Below, piece by piece: positions 45,959-56,163 of a stretch of DNA of 64,000 nt. The DNA comes from JAUVKT01 sp942491535 (lineage in GTDB: Bacteria > Bacteroidota > Bacteroidia > Bacteroidales > VadinHA17). The notes beneath the pieces are model-generated. The model did not search any database. It saw only the letters and a list, made by a program, of their open reading frames with translations, and had not been told where the DNA came from. How positions within the stretch are numbered: the first letter of the stretch is position 1; the number at the start of each line of letters is the position of its first letter. Position numbers and translations under genes: made by a program. The stretch spans positions 124,001 to 188,000 of the forward strand of contig CALOBV010000026.1 of the NCBI GenBank assembly GCA_942491535.1, given 5' to 3'.

Positions 45959-46094
45959 CCCTAATGTCCCTAAACCTAAATCCTAGAAAACAAACTAATT
46001 TCTTAATCCTTCTAGCTTATTTACGTAATAAAGGTATAAATTGTTACAAAAAGAGCGAAGAAAATAGAGAACTTTAACTTTTTTTTAATATTCT

Positions 46095-46454
46095 CTATTT
46101 TTCAACTCCCAGTACATCCTTAATAGCTTTCTCGAAAGTATCCTTTGGTAAAGCCCCCATAGCCATCTGTGGTTGCCCATCTTTGGGAACAAATAACAAA
46201 GAAGGTATACTCTTTATTCCAAATACACCTGCAAGCTCCTGTTGTGCTTCTGTATCTATCTTATAAATATTCAGCTTATCACTATATTCCTCTGCAAGTT
46301 CTTCCAGAATTGGGGCTACCATCTTGCAGGGTCCACACCAGTCTGCATAAAAATCAATAAGGGCAGGCTTATCGCCTTCATATTTCCACTCCTTATTATT
46401 CTCGTAATCAAATACTTTTTCAATAAAGGTCTCTTTTGTTAAAAATTCTACCAT
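46095..46454 (-). CDS. trxA: thioredoxin
   Basis: 119 residues. The active site is WCGPC with Cys40 and Cys43 in LIDFYADWCGPCKMVAPIL; the cis-Pro is in SIPSLLFVPKDG. The N-terminal 28 residues (VEFLTKETFIEKVFDYENNK) are slightly longer than in E. coli thioredoxin, as in many Bacteroidetes. There is no signal peptide, so it acts in the cytosol reducing disulfides. It is divergent from the CCA-adding enzyme gene, with 127 nt between them. Confidence 0.95.
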   Translation of the reverse strand: MVEFLTKETFIEKVFDYENNKEWKYEGDKPALIDFYADWCGPCKMVAPILEELAEEYSDKLNIYKIDTEAQQELAGVFGIKSIPSLLFVPKDGQPQMAMGALPKDTFEKAIKDVLGVEK

Positions 46455-46581
46455 AATTATATTGTTTTTATTCGTACTATCGCAAATACCATACCGATAC
46501 TCAAACTAAGCATTATGATGGAATATTCTAACAATAATTGTAATTTTGTCATGATTTTAGTACAAATAGTCATATCTATAT

Positions 46582-47997
46582 ATGAAGAAGTGTCTATATA
46601 ATCCGATTTTTGACACAATTTCCGATGTTGCAGACTTAATGAATATTGAGGCCTTTGTAGTTGGTGGCTTTGTTCGTGATTGCATACTTCAACGAAATAG
46701 TGCAAATAAGGATATCGATATAGTAGTAATTGGTGATGGTATAAACATAGCGAAGCAAGTAGCAGAAAAAATCAGTTCTAAAATTAAGGTTTCCGTTTAT
46801 AAGAATTTTGGCACAGCTATGTTTAAGTATAAAGGTATAGATATAGAATTCGTAGGAGCCAGAAAAGAGTCTTACAGGAAATCTTCAAGAAACCCGGATA
46901 TCAGTTCCGGCACACTTGAAGACGATCAGAAAAGAAGAGATTTCACAATAAATGCCATGGCGATTAGCCTTAACAAAGATAGCTATGGTGATTTCATAGA
47001 CCCCTTCAATGGTGTTAATGATCTGAAAAACAAAAAAATAGTAACCCCCCTGAATCCTGATAAAACATTCTCTGACGACCCGCTCCGTATGATGAGAGCA
47101 ATTCGCTTTGCATGTCAGCTGAAATTCACAATTGACAGTGATACCTTTGATGCAATAGAAAGGAATGCAGGCAGGATTGATATAGTATCGCCGGAAAGAA
47201 TAACAGAAGAGTTAAATAAAATTTTATTATCCGAGAAACCATCTGTTGGACTGAAACTATTATCAGACAGTAAATTATTAAGCCACTTCCTGCCTGAACT
47301 TGAAAATATGAAAGGGGTGGATGTAATAAATAACATGGGCCATAAAGATAACTTCTATCATACGATCCAGGTAGTTGATAATTTAAGTCAGATGTCAGAC
47401 AGCCTCTACTTAAGGTGGGCTGCCCTATTACACGATATTGCGAAACCCCTCACAAAGAAATACTCTGAGAATATTGGATGGTCCTTTCATGGACATGAAT
47501 TCATGGGGGCGAAAATGGTGCCGGGTATTTTCAAAAGGATGCGTCTTCCTCTCAATGAAAAAATGAGGTTCGTTCAAAAGCTGGTACATCTTCATCTAAG
47601 ACCAATTATATTATCACAGGAAGAAGTTACCGACTCTGCTGTAAGGAGACTGCTTTTCGAAGCCGGTAACGATATAGACGACCTGATGCTACTGTGTGAA
47701 GCTGATATTACATCAAAAAATGAAAAGAAGATCAAACTACATCTCCAGAATTTCGCACTGGTTCGCCGTAAACTAAAGGAAATTGAAGAAAGGGATCATA
47801 TTCGTAATTTCCAGCCTCCTGTAAGTGGTAATGAAATAAAGGAAGTGTTTGGAATAGGTCCGGGTAAAGAAATTGGAATAATTAAGGATTTTATAAAGGA
47901 AGCAATCCTTGAGGGAGATATACCTAATGAAGCAGAAGCTGCCAGAGATTTAATGTACAAAAAAGCCTCTGAACTGGGACTTGTAAAAAAGAAGTAG
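46582..47997 (+). CDS. CCA tRNA nucleotidyltransferase / poly(A) polymerase family, with HD domain
   Basis: 471 residues. The nucleotidyltransferase head (about 20-160) has FVVGGFVRDCIL (GGxVRD) and the metal-binding NKDIDIVVIGDG, then RRDFTINAMAI. The neck RMMRAIRFACQLKFTIDSDT and the helical body follow, and an HD domain (about 260-380) includes WAALLHDIAKPLTKKYSE. Bacteroidetes enzymes of this layout add or repair the CCA end of tRNA, which is needed here because the tRNA at 26062 does not encode CCA. The stop codon at 47997 abuts the stop of the convergent nuclease-family gene. Confidence 0.93.
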   Translation: MKKCLYNPIFDTISDVADLMNIEAFVVGGFVRDCILQRNSANKDIDIVVIGDGINIAKQVAEKISSKIKVSVYKNFGTAMFKYKGIDIEFVGARKESYRKSSRNPDISSGTLEDDQKRRDFTINAMAISLNKDSYGDFIDPFNGVNDLKNKKIVTPLNPDKTFSDDPLRMMRAIRFACQLKFTIDSDTFDAIERNAGRIDIVSPERITEELNKILLSEKPSVGLKLLSDSKLLSHFLPELENMKGVDVINNMGHKDNFYHTIQVVDNLSQMSDSLYLRWAALLHDIAKPLTKKYSENIGWSFHGHEFMGAKMVPGIFKRMRLPLNEKMRFVQKLVHLHLRPIILSQEEVTDSAVRRLLFEAGNDIDDLMLLCEADITSKNEKKIKLHLQNFALVRRKLKEIEERDHIRNFQPPVSGNEIKEVFGIGPGKEIGIIKDFIKEAILEGDIPNEAEAARDLMYKKASELGLVKKK

Positions 47998-49050
47998 CTA
48001 ATTGCCTGATGAAAGTTCTATTACAATTGGGAGATGATCACTGTATCCTCCTAAATACTGTGGACCTGCATATGTTGAAAAGGGTTTCATTCCGCGGTAA
48101 GTCTTATCTGGCGAAAGCATATAATCGTGCCTTATTATAGAAAATGAATTCTCTGCATATGCATACCCTTTATTAGCATTGAGTAAATTACTCCTCAATA
48201 AAAACTGGTCATATTGAAGCCATTGTCCCTGGTACTTATATGAACCGTACTCCTTAAATGATGTGTCAGAAGAGGGATTAAAATAGCCAGGATCATTCTT
48301 ATTAACGCCTCCCGAATTGAGCAAATTTAGTATTGGTTCTGAATCCGGTTCGCAATTAAAGTCACCCATAATTATAATCTTTAGCTTATACTCAATATTA
48401 ATAATCTTATCTTCAATCAGGTCTGACACTGTTTCTCGTAACTTTTCAGTAGCACTAACTCCTCCCCTTCTTGAAGGCCAGTGCGTTACTACTATTCCAA
48501 GTGTGTCAGTTTCATCAGCAAGCCTGCAAAACAGAACCGATCTTGTCGACAATGTATCACCAGAGCTATAAAGCGGATATAAAAGCTCACTTGACAGCAT
48601 CTTAAAACAGGAATTATATATTAAAGCCACCCCAATCCCCCTTTCGTCAGCCGAAGTGGCATAAATATATCTATAATCAACCTTATTCAGCAAGGTATGA
48701 TTAAGCAGATCAGATACCACACTGCTGTTTTCAATCTCACAGAGTCCAATTATATCTGGTGGTTTCCAGCTACCCGAAGATGCTATAACCTTGGAGATAT
48801 TGTTTAGCTTTCGCTTATACCTGTAGGGGTCCCATCTCCTTAAGCCATCCGGTAAAAATTCATCGTCATCCAATTCGCTATTGAGTGTATCGAAAAGGTT
48901 CTCAACATTATAAAACATTATTCTTATTCCACTATCTACAGGCTCAGATTGCCCCATGCAAATTGATGTAAACAGAATAAAGGCTACAATACCAGAAATA
49001 AGTATCATCCCCGAATTAAAAAAGCTAATATTCTCCCAATTGCCTTTCAT
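47998..49050 (-). CDS. endonuclease/exonuclease/phosphatase-family protein, secreted
   Basis: 350 residues. A hydrophobic N-terminal segment (about 13-33: GMILISGIVAFILFTSIC) suggests export. The EEP fold then shows IRIMFYNVENLFDT, the metal-binding Glu in DIIGLCEIEN, GIGVALIYN, VVTHWPSRRGG (catalytic His), IIIMGDFNCEPDSEP and the closing YSDHLPIVIEL. All the metal and catalytic positions (N, E, D-N, D-H) look present. It may cut extracellular DNA or another phosphodiester or phosphoester. Its start overlaps the end of the beta-helix lipoprotein gene by 26 bp, so it is the last gene of the adhesin operon. Confidence 0.88.
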   Translation of the reverse strand: MKGNWENISFFNSGMILISGIVAFILFTSICMGQSEPVDSGIRIMFYNVENLFDTLNSELDDDEFLPDGLRRWDPYRYKRKLNNISKVIASSGSWKPPDIIGLCEIENSSVVSDLLNHTLLNKVDYRYIYATSADERGIGVALIYNSCFKMLSSELLYPLYSSGDTLSTRSVLFCRLADETDTLGIVVTHWPSRRGGVSATEKLRETVSDLIEDKIINIEYKLKIIIMGDFNCEPDSEPILNLLNSGGVNKNDPGYFNPSSDTSFKEYGSYKYQGQWLQYDQFLLRSNLLNANKGYAYAENSFSIIRHDYMLSPDKTYRGMKPFSTYAGPQYLGGYSDHLPIVIELSSGN

Positions 49051-50428
49051 AAGCTCCTATATCAGGACCATTGTCTTCGAACCTGCCAAACCCCCGTATA
49101 TCAAGTTCAATCTGCATCGATATAAGCGGATCAGCTCTGTCGATAAGTAGCGACAGAGTATCTGGTCTAAGATCAAAACCAAATACTGAAATATAACCCG
49201 CATCAGAAGTGATAATTGATCCTGTAAGATCGTAATCTGTCCAGTGAGATAGCTCTTCGTCTATTGATAGTAAACAGTTATTAAAGTGACAGTTCAAAAT
49301 ACTCTCATCTGATGAATAAATTCCTATCTCATTACTAAGACTGCCTGTCAATGATGAATTTAAAAAAACTGATTGATCAAGTTCTCCTTTATAGATTGTA
49401 TTATTATATTCGATAAAATCAGATATAAGAATCCCCGGGCTTGTACGAATGCTATAGTCCCAGTAAGAGTTTACAGAACAGTGTGTAAATTTATATGACC
49501 CTCCCATTACAAGATAGAGCGAATAAAATCCACAATGTGTAATAACGCAATTAAATGCCTCAATTGATGCTCCCAGTGATGAGATACCCGTTACACTATT
49601 ATGAAGAATTTTTGAATTAATTAAAGTCAGATCAGGGGCAGGGTCGACCGTGCCAATATTTCCCATATGTATAGCACTTACCGCATTTATTATATCTGCG
49701 TTTTCTATTCTATTATTCTGACTGCCATTGAGGAAGTAAATGCCTTCCCACTGACCGGGAATATCATCGTATAATTCTTCAACGCGATCTGATGAAAACA
49801 GAACCCTGCTTGAAGCAGAACCTTCAACCAGAAGTGTACCGGCAACATACATTGTGGAGCCCCTGTGAAAAAGAATTCTTGTTCCCTCCCCAATAGTTAG
49901 AACTTCTCCGGTATCAACCATCATTGAGTTATATACCACATAAGGCTTCTCATTATTCCAGGTCTGACTTAAAATTTCCTCCCCATCAATCAGCCTGATA
50001 TCCTGCCCCCAGGCAAGAATATTAATATCCTGGGAATTGTTATTATACAAGAAAATAATAGAATCATTTATTGCAACAGGGCTGTTGGAGCTATTGGGAT
50101 CAATTAGAGCATCAATAAAAATAAATATGCTGTCGCCAGGAGCAATTTCTATATCCGTAATTATATTCCCCGATACTCCATCAATGTTTAATCTGAAAAA
50201 AGAATTATTGAGTGAAAGATTAATTTCATCAATCTTAATCCATCTGCTATTATTATTAATTACTCTTAATTCCCTCGTAGATGTACCTATCGTAGTGAAA
50301 ACTGTATCAAAATATACAGTATCAACTGAAAACTCTAAAACAAGATTATCGCCAGTGAAATACTTCTTTTCCGTACAGCCACAGACAGTAATGTAGAGTA
50401 CTGTTATTAGCAGTATTACTCTTCTCAT
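49025..50428 (-). CDS. right-handed beta-helix lipoprotein
   Basis: 467 residues. The lipoprotein signal has lipobox VCGC (Cys about 18). An N-terminal beta-sandwich-like region (about 28-150) carries DTVYFDTVFTTIGTSTRELR and IEIAPGDSIFIFIDALIDPN. Then a parallel beta-helix (about 165-420) has short repeats such as VLTIGEGTRILFHRGSTMYV, GTLLVEGSASSRVLFSS, NRIENADIINAVSAIHMG and LINSKILHNSVTGISSLGAS. The end DNGPDIGAYER is a common closing motif of such surface proteins. The function is unknown; it probably sits on the outer membrane. It starts 28 nt after the PorP/SprF gene and overlaps the EEP gene, placing it in the adhesin operon. Confidence 0.85.
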   Translation of the reverse strand: MRRVILLITVLYITVCGCTEKKYFTGDNLVLEFSVDTVYFDTVFTTIGTSTRELRVINNNSRWIKIDEINLSLNNSFFRLNIDGVSGNIITDIEIAPGDSIFIFIDALIDPNSSNSPVAINDSIIFLYNNNSQDINILAWGQDIRLIDGEEILSQTWNNEKPYVVYNSMMVDTGEVLTIGEGTRILFHRGSTMYVAGTLLVEGSASSRVLFSSDRVEELYDDIPGQWEGIYFLNGSQNNRIENADIINAVSAIHMGNIGTVDPAPDLTLINSKILHNSVTGISSLGASIEAFNCVITHCGFYSLYLVMGGSYKFTHCSVNSYWDYSIRTSPGILISDFIEYNNTIYKGELDQSVFLNSSLTGSLSNEIGIYSSDESILNCHFNNCLLSIDEELSHWTDYDLTGSIITSDAGYISVFGFDLRPDTLSLLIDRADPLISMQIELDIRGFGRFEDNGPDIGAYERQLGEY

Positions 50429-50456
50429 AGGTTTTAAGACAATAAACGAAACTTAT

Positions 50457-51449
50457 CTAGTACTTATTGAGCCACCTGTATCTTCTGGCACTATCACCAA
50501 ATTTGACAGCAAACGACAGCTCATGAGAGCCAAAACTATGTCTTCTTATATCTGTAAGCGCAAAATCAAATGCATAAGCAAAATAGAACCTGTCGTAGGT
50601 AAATCCGAGAAGCAGTATTATTGCATCCTGGGTTCTGTATGATAATCCGGCCCAGTAATCTCCCTGATAATAAACCCTGGCAGTAATGTCAGCCTGGAAG
50701 GATTTAAATAGCATATCAGACGATTTAAACATTGCTGAAGGCTCAAGTACCCATATATCACCCTGTATTGGGATTTTTACACCTCCTGTAAGGAAGAAAT
50801 GCCCTAATTCCGTACGTGGATTCTCGGCCGTATTACCCAGTGTAAGAGTTCCCCTGAATAGTTGTGTTGCTGCAAAGCCAATATAATAATCCTTTGTAGT
50901 AAAACTGACTCCAAAATTAAAGTCTGGAATAAATACTACCCTGTCATAATTATTCAGAAACTCATCATCATAATCACTGAGAACGGCTCCATCAATATCA
51001 ATAGCAAACTGATAGGCTGTGGCTCCTAAACCAAATGATAGCTGACGATAATTTCTCAAATCAATATGATACGCATAGGCAGCCTCAAAACCGGTCCTCC
51101 TGATAATACCATTCTGATCATTAAAAACATAACCTCCTATTCCCACTTTACCTCCACGTGTGGGTCGAACCAGTTTCCTGCGAACAGAGGTAGATCTTTG
51201 AATAAAACTGGTTTTTAATAACCTGGTCTGAAAAGCAACAGCATATGTGCTTGGAGAATTCTTTAATCCTGCCCATTGTTCTCTGGCTGTCAGGTTAATC
51301 GAAGTATAACCATCACTTCCTGCATATGAAGGATTAATAAGAAAGCCGTTCATTACATATTGGCTATACATAGGAACCTGCTGGGCTTCCATTTTGGAAC
51401 CCAGCAGGATTATTATTAATGATACAGATAATGCTCTTAAAACTCTCAT
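50457..51449 (-). CDS. PorP/SprF family type IX secretion-associated membrane protein
   Basis: 330 residues with a signal peptide ending MEAQ (about 1-22). QQVPMYSQYVMNGFLINPSY is the hallmark start of the PorP/SprF family; later strands include LTAREQWAGLKNSPSTYAVA, KVGIGGYVFNDQNGIIRRTG and YWAGLSYRTQDAIILLLGFT, forming an outer-membrane barrel. In Flavobacterium johnsoniae SprF lies just downstream of the adhesin gene sprB and is needed for SprB to reach the surface through the type IX system. Here the gene starts 22 nt after a giant adhesin with SprB repeats, so it is very likely that adhesin's dedicated secretion partner. Confidence 0.93.
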   Translation of the reverse strand: MRVLRALSVSLIIILLGSKMEAQQVPMYSQYVMNGFLINPSYAGSDGYTSINLTAREQWAGLKNSPSTYAVAFQTRLLKTSFIQRSTSVRRKLVRPTRGGKVGIGGYVFNDQNGIIRRTGFEAAYAYHIDLRNYRQLSFGLGATAYQFAIDIDGAVLSDYDDEFLNNYDRVVFIPDFNFGVSFTTKDYYIGFAATQLFRGTLTLGNTAENPRTELGHFFLTGGVKIPIQGDIWVLEPSAMFKSSDMLFKSFQADITARVYYQGDYWAGLSYRTQDAIILLLGFTYDRFYFAYAFDFALTDIRRHSFGSHELSFAVKFGDSARRYRWLNKY

Positions 51450-51471
51450 CTAGCCCCGAATTTAATCAAAT

Positions 51472-54400
51472 TTATCTAATAATAGTTATCGTACCGGTTA
51501 ATGGTTTAGAACCATTACCCAGATTCAGTATATAGTGATAGGAATCTACCGGAAGTAGTTTGCCTTTAAAGGTACCATCCCACTGATTTTCGCTAAGATT
51601 CTTCGCACTGTAGATCAATTTACCCCAACGGTTGAAAATCTTGATCTCTGCATTAGGATAAATATCGATGTAGTTAATTATTAATACATCATTCTTTCCA
51701 TCAACATGTCCTGGTGTTATAATCTCAGGCACCTGTATGCAATTTATTCCAAGCAGATCAACAGTTATTATTGCCTGCTCTGTACAGCCATTAAGGTCGG
51801 TAACATCTACAGTATAAGTTCCATCAGGAATTCCAGTCCTATCCTCCCCTGTGTCTCCATCATCCCAATTGAAGGTATATGGTGAAACTCCGCCGGTCAC
51901 TGTCAGTTCAATTGCTCCGGCATTATCTCCAGGACAATTGGCATCAGTAACACTGTAATCAATCACAAGAGGCATTGGTTCAGAAAGAGTAACATCGTAT
52001 ACTTCTGAGCAGCCAAGGCCATCAGTCACAGTAAGACTGTAAAGACCTCCCTCAAGGTTAATGATATCCTCATCTGTTGAAGTAAATCCATTCGGACCTG
52101 CCCATGATATTGTTAATAACCCGGTTCCGCCAGTCACATCTACTTCAATAAATCCGTCAGCACTGCCATTACATGAAACGCCATAGCCATTGTAATCAGA
52201 TTCTGAAACAGGAGTAATTAATATTTGAGGTGGTTCATTAATTGTTATATTAAACACCTGTGGATTACAACTATTGGCATCATCAATATTCAATGTATAT
52301 GCTCCTGCTTCAAGGCCCGATATATCAATATCTGTAGAAGTGAATCCGTTAGGTCCGGTCCAGGATGATACGTAAGGTGTTGTTCCGCCTGTAACTACCA
52401 TAGTAATAGAGGCATCATTAGACTGATAACATGAATTATGTACAACGGTACCAATAGCTGCTGTAAATGATGCAGGTTCAGTTATTGTTATTACTGAATC
52501 AAATGTACATCCAACAGCATCCATAACACTGAGTGAATAGGAAGCTGCAGCCAATCCGGTGAAATCGCCAGATGCTCCATACGGACTTCCATCTATACTG
52601 AATGTATATGGTGAATTACCTCCTGTTCCATCAATCCTGAGTATGCCATCAACAAGACCATTACATGAAATATCTGTATGTTCTATCACTGACATACCCG
52701 GCACCTCATTCAGAGTAATTATCTTATCATCAGTTGCATCACCACATGTTCCTCCTCCAGTAACAGTAAGAGTAAGAGTTACACTTCCTGCTGTGATATC
52801 TGCTGAACCAAAGGTATAAACAGGGTCTATCACTGCATCATTATCAAAAGTGCCATCGCCACTTGATGTCCATAATATACTACCTCCTGATGATGTAGCA
52901 TCGATTACAGGATAGCTTACCGCAGATCCGCAAATAACATCATCAGCACCAGCATAAGCCGTTGGTGCAGGAACGAAGTTAATAATCAGATCATCGTTTA
53001 CGGAGCCACAGGTTCCAGGTCCTGTTACTGTCAGTGTGAGAGTAACCGGTCCTGCATCTGAAGGACCAAAGGTATAAGTTGGATTTATTATTCCGTTATC
53101 ATCAAAACTACCATCACCGGAAGTAGTCCATAGTAATGTACCATTTGTAGCTGATGCTCCGGTAATTGTGACATCCAAAGGTGATCCGCAAAGGTCTATA
53201 TCTGGACCTGCATCAACTGTAGGCGCATCGTATATTGTAACCATCATGGTGTCAACATCGGTGGCACAACCAATTATTGCAGAAACATCCATATAGAGCT
53301 TAACACTATCTGCATCGGTAACGCCGAGAGTATATGTTGGTGTGAGCGATGTCGGATCATCAAAGCTACCATCACCGGTACTACCCCATAGTACGGTACC
53401 ATTTGTGACAGAAGCTGTACTGATAGTTATAACTGCATCGGTAATACAGATTGCTTCATCTGATCCTGCATCTGCAATAACTGTTGCAGTATCAATAACT
53501 GTAACTATAGCAGCTCCTGCTACAGAATTACCAGCTGCATCAAAGGCAGTAACATTAATTGTGTTCGCCCCGAGTTCAGAACAATCAAATGTAAGCTTAT
53601 CCAGCACCACCGAAGTAATTCCGCAGTTATCTGAACTTGAAGCTGCAACATAAACAAACGAACTGTCTATTGTAACTATACCGCCGGCTCCAATAGCAAC
53701 TGTAGTATCTACAGTAACCAGTACAGGATCTTCATTATCAGTAACAGTTACGTCATACTGACAAGTTCCGGGATTACCACTTCCATCTATTGCAGTCCAC
53801 GTAATCGTTGTGAGTCCTGTTGGCAGAACCTCTCCGGCAAGTGTCGCAGTCCCGTTGTAGTCATTAGTAAGAGTTGCTACTGTACAATTATCAGTTGCCG
53901 TTGCATCAAACTCTGTCCCTGCTACTGTATATCCACATACACCCGGATCAGTATCTTTTGCCTGGTCGCCAACACATGTAACAACAGGAAGCTCTGTATC
54001 AAGTACTGTAATATCAAATGAACATACTTCAATATTACCACAATCATCAGTTGCAGTATATGTAACAGTAGTTGTTCCAACCGGGAATGTGTCTCCTGGA
54101 GAATGACTCCTGCTAAAATCGGCAAGATTACAATTGTCCGTTGCAGTAGGCTCTGTCCAGCTTACAACAGCATCGCACGAAACTGCTCCTGCAGGTACAG
54201 AGATATCAGCCGGACAATTATTTATTACAGGTATAGTAATATCATTTACAGTAATGGTCTGGAAGACATCGGTAAAGTTACCACAGTCATCGCTTACCCT
54301 GTAGGTACGTGTGATTACCTCAGGACAGGTATTACCGTCGCTTGCATCACTTACAAAGCTTACTGTTGGTGCAGCGGTGCAGTTATCTGCCTCGTCGGTA

Positions 54401-56163
54401 ACTACTGTTACATCACTGGCAGGTACATCACCTATACACTCTACTGCAACAGGTAATGGGTTGCTTGCTGTTGGTGCCGATATATCATTTACCGTAATGG
54501 TCTGGAAGACATCGGTAAAGTTACCACAGTCGTCGCTTACCCTGTAGGTACGTGTGATTACCTCAGGACAGGTATTACCATCGCTTGCATCACTTACAAA
54601 GGTTACAGTTGGTGCAGCGGTGCAGTTATCTGCCTCGTCGGTAACTACTGTTACATCACTGGCAGGTACATCACCTATACACTCTACTGCAACAGGTAAT
54701 GGGTTGCTTGCTGTTGGTGCTGATATATCATTTACAGTAATGGTCTGGAAGACATCGGTAAAGTTACCGCAGTCGTCGCTTACCCTGTAGGTACGTGTTA
54801 TTACCTCGGGACAGGTATTACCATCGCTTAGATCACTTACAAAGATTACAGTTGGTGCAGCGGTGCAGTTATCTGCCTCGTCGGTAACTACTGTTACGTC
54901 ACTGGCAGGTACATCACCTATACACTCTACTGCAACAGGTAATGGGTTGCTCGCTGTTGGTGCCGATATATCATTTACCGTAATGGTCTGGAAGACATCG
55001 GTAAAGTTACCACAGTCATCAGTTACCCTGTAGGTACGTGTGATTACCTCGGGACAGGTATTACCATCGCTTAGATCACTTACAAAGGTTACAGTTGGTG
55101 CAGCGGTGCAGTTATCTGCCTCGTCGGTAACTACTGTTATATCACTGGCAGGTACATCACCTATACACTCTACCGCAACAGGTAATGGATTACTTGCTGT
55201 TGGTGCAATAGCATCAGTAACAGTAATGGTTTGTATATAAGGAACACTGGTATTACTACATTCATCTGTAGCGGTCCATGTTCTAACCCTTACGTAACCA
55301 GACGGACAAGTGATATCTGGTGTTGTTACATCACTATCAAGAGATATAACTAATAGTCCAACTGCAGTACAATTATCCGTAAATGTAGGAAACAAAGTAA
55401 GTGCAGTAGCAAGACCACCGACATCTGAGCAATCTAGATTTGCATTCAATGCACCTGCAATCTGATCAGCAACTGGTGCTGTTATATCATTTACCGTTAT
55501 AGTCTGGAAGACATCAGTAAAGTTACCACAGTCATCGCTTACCCTGTAGGTACGTGTGATTACCTCGGGACAGGTATTACCATCGCTTGCATCACTTACA
55601 AAGGTTACTGTTGGTGCAGCGGTGCAGTTATCTGCCTCGTCGGTAACTACTGTTACATCACTGGCAGGTACATCGCCTATACACTCTACTGCAACAGGTA
55701 ATGGGTTGCTCGCTGTTGGTGCTGTTATATCATTTACCGTAATGGTCTGGAAGACATCGGTAAAGTTACCACAGTCGTCGCTTACCCTGTAGGTACGTGT
55801 TATTACCTCGGGACAGGTATTACCATCGCTTACATCACTTACAAAGCTTACTGTAGGTGCTGCGGTGCAGTTATCTGCCTCGTCGGTAACTACTGTTACA
55901 TCACTGGCAGGTACATCACCTATACACTCTACCGCAACAGGTAATGGGTTGCTCGCTGTTGGTGCCGATATATCATTTACCGTAATGGTCTGGAAGACAT
56001 CGGTAAAGTTACCACAGTCGTCGCTTACCCTGTAGGTACGTGTGATTACCTCGGGACAGGTATTACCATCGCTTACATCACTTACAAAGCTTACTACCGG
56101 TGCTACGGTGCAGTTATCTGCCTCGTCGGTAACTACTGTTATGTCACTGAGCAGGTACATCAC
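51472..56163 (-). CDS. giant T9SS-secreted HYR/SprB-repeat adhesin, C-terminal segment
   Basis: 1563 codons, the 3' part of one gene that begins beyond 64000. From the N side: seven 81-residue repeats (VTDEADNCTAAPT, NTCPEVITRTYRVSDDCGNF, TASNPLPVAVECIGDVP), with a different module (DQIAGALNANLDCSDVGGLA) after the third; two to three hyalin (HYR) domains (about 640-900, NNCPADISVPAGAVSCDAVV); three PKD-like modules (about 905-1165, ILWTSSGDGTFDN, VTLTLTVTGGGTCG); four SprB repeats (about 1175-1475, ISCNGLVDGILRIDGTGG); and the type B T9SS sorting domain (last 86 residues, IFNRWGKLIYSAKNLSENQW). The first residues (MMYLLSD) are out of frame with the gene: a base is inserted near 56152. It is secreted and probably displayed on the surface as a fibre rich in disulfides. 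Confidence 0.93.
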   Translation of the reverse strand: MMYLLSDITVVTDEADNCTVAPVVSFVSDVSDGNTCPEVITRTYRVSDDCGNFTDVFQTITVNDISAPTASNPLPVAVECIGDVPASDVTVVTDEADNCTAAPTVSFVSDVSDGNTCPEVITRTYRVSDDCGNFTDVFQTITVNDITAPTASNPLPVAVECIGDVPASDVTVVTDEADNCTAAPTVTFVSDASDGNTCPEVITRTYRVSDDCGNFTDVFQTITVNDITAPVADQIAGALNANLDCSDVGGLATALTLFPTFTDNCTAVGLLVISLDSDVTTPDITCPSGYVRVRTWTATDECSNTSVPYIQTITVTDAIAPTASNPLPVAVECIGDVPASDITVVTDEADNCTAAPTVTFVSDLSDGNTCPEVITRTYRVTDDCGNFTDVFQTITVNDISAPTASNPLPVAVECIGDVPASDVTVVTDEADNCTAAPTVIFVSDLSDGNTCPEVITRTYRVSDDCGNFTDVFQTITVNDISAPTASNPLPVAVECIGDVPASDVTVVTDEADNCTAAPTVTFVSDASDGNTCPEVITRTYRVSDDCGNFTDVFQTITVNDISAPTASNPLPVAVECIGDVPASDVTVVTDEADNCTAAPTVSFVSDASDGNTCPEVITRTYRVSDDCGNFTDVFQTITVNDITIPVINNCPADISVPAGAVSCDAVVSWTEPTATDNCNLADFSRSHSPGDTFPVGTTTVTYTATDDCGNIEVCSFDITVLDTELPVVTCVGDQAKDTDPGVCGYTVAGTEFDATATDNCTVATLTNDYNGTATLAGEVLPTGLTTITWTAIDGSGNPGTCQYDVTVTDNEDPVLVTVDTTVAIGAGGIVTIDSSFVYVAASSSDNCGITSVVLDKLTFDCSELGANTINVTAFDAAGNSVAGAAIVTVIDTATVIADAGSDEAICITDAVITISTASVTNGTVLWGSTGDGSFDDPTSLTPTYTLGVTDADSVKLYMDVSAIIGCATDVDTMMVTIYDAPTVDAGPDIDLCGSPLDVTITGASATNGTLLWTTSGDGSFDDNGIINPTYTFGPSDAGPVTLTLTVTGPGTCGSVNDDLIINFVPAPTAYAGADDVICGSAVSYPVIDATSSGGSILWTSSGDGTFDNDAVIDPVYTFGSADITAGSVTLTLTVTGGGTCGDATDDKIITLNEVPGMSVIEHTDISCNGLVDGILRIDGTGGNSPYTFSIDGSPYGASGDFTGLAAASYSLSVMDAVGCTFDSVITITEPASFTAAIGTVVHNSCYQSNDASITMVVTGGTTPYVSSWTGPNGFTSTDIDISGLEAGAYTLNIDDANSCNPQVFNITINEPPQILITPVSESDYNGYGVSCNGSADGFIEVDVTGGTGLLTISWAGPNGFTSTDEDIINLEGGLYSLTVTDGLGCSEVYDVTLSEPMPLVIDYSVTDANCPGDNAGAIELTVTGGVSPYTFNWDDGDTGEDRTGIPDGTYTVDVTDLNGCTEQAIITVDLLGINCIQVPEIITPGHVDGKNDVLIINYIDIYPNAEIKIFNRWGKLIYSAKNLSENQWDGTFKGKLLPVDSYHYILNLGNGSKPLTGTITIIR
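54240..55205 (-). repeat. tandem array of four 243-bp V repeats
   Basis: The marker GTGATTACCTC (or GTTATTACCTC) recurs at 54311, 54554, 54797 and 55040, spaced exactly 243 bp (81 codons). Units differ mainly by silent changes (TCAGG/TCGGG, TTAGATC/TTGCATC). Confidence 0.95.
55490..56160 (-). repeat. tandem array of three 243-bp V repeats
   Basis: Markers at 55556 and 55799, and a third shifted to about 56042. A single non-V module (about 55206-55489, ALNANLDCSDVGGL region) separates this array from the four-unit array. Confidence 0.9.
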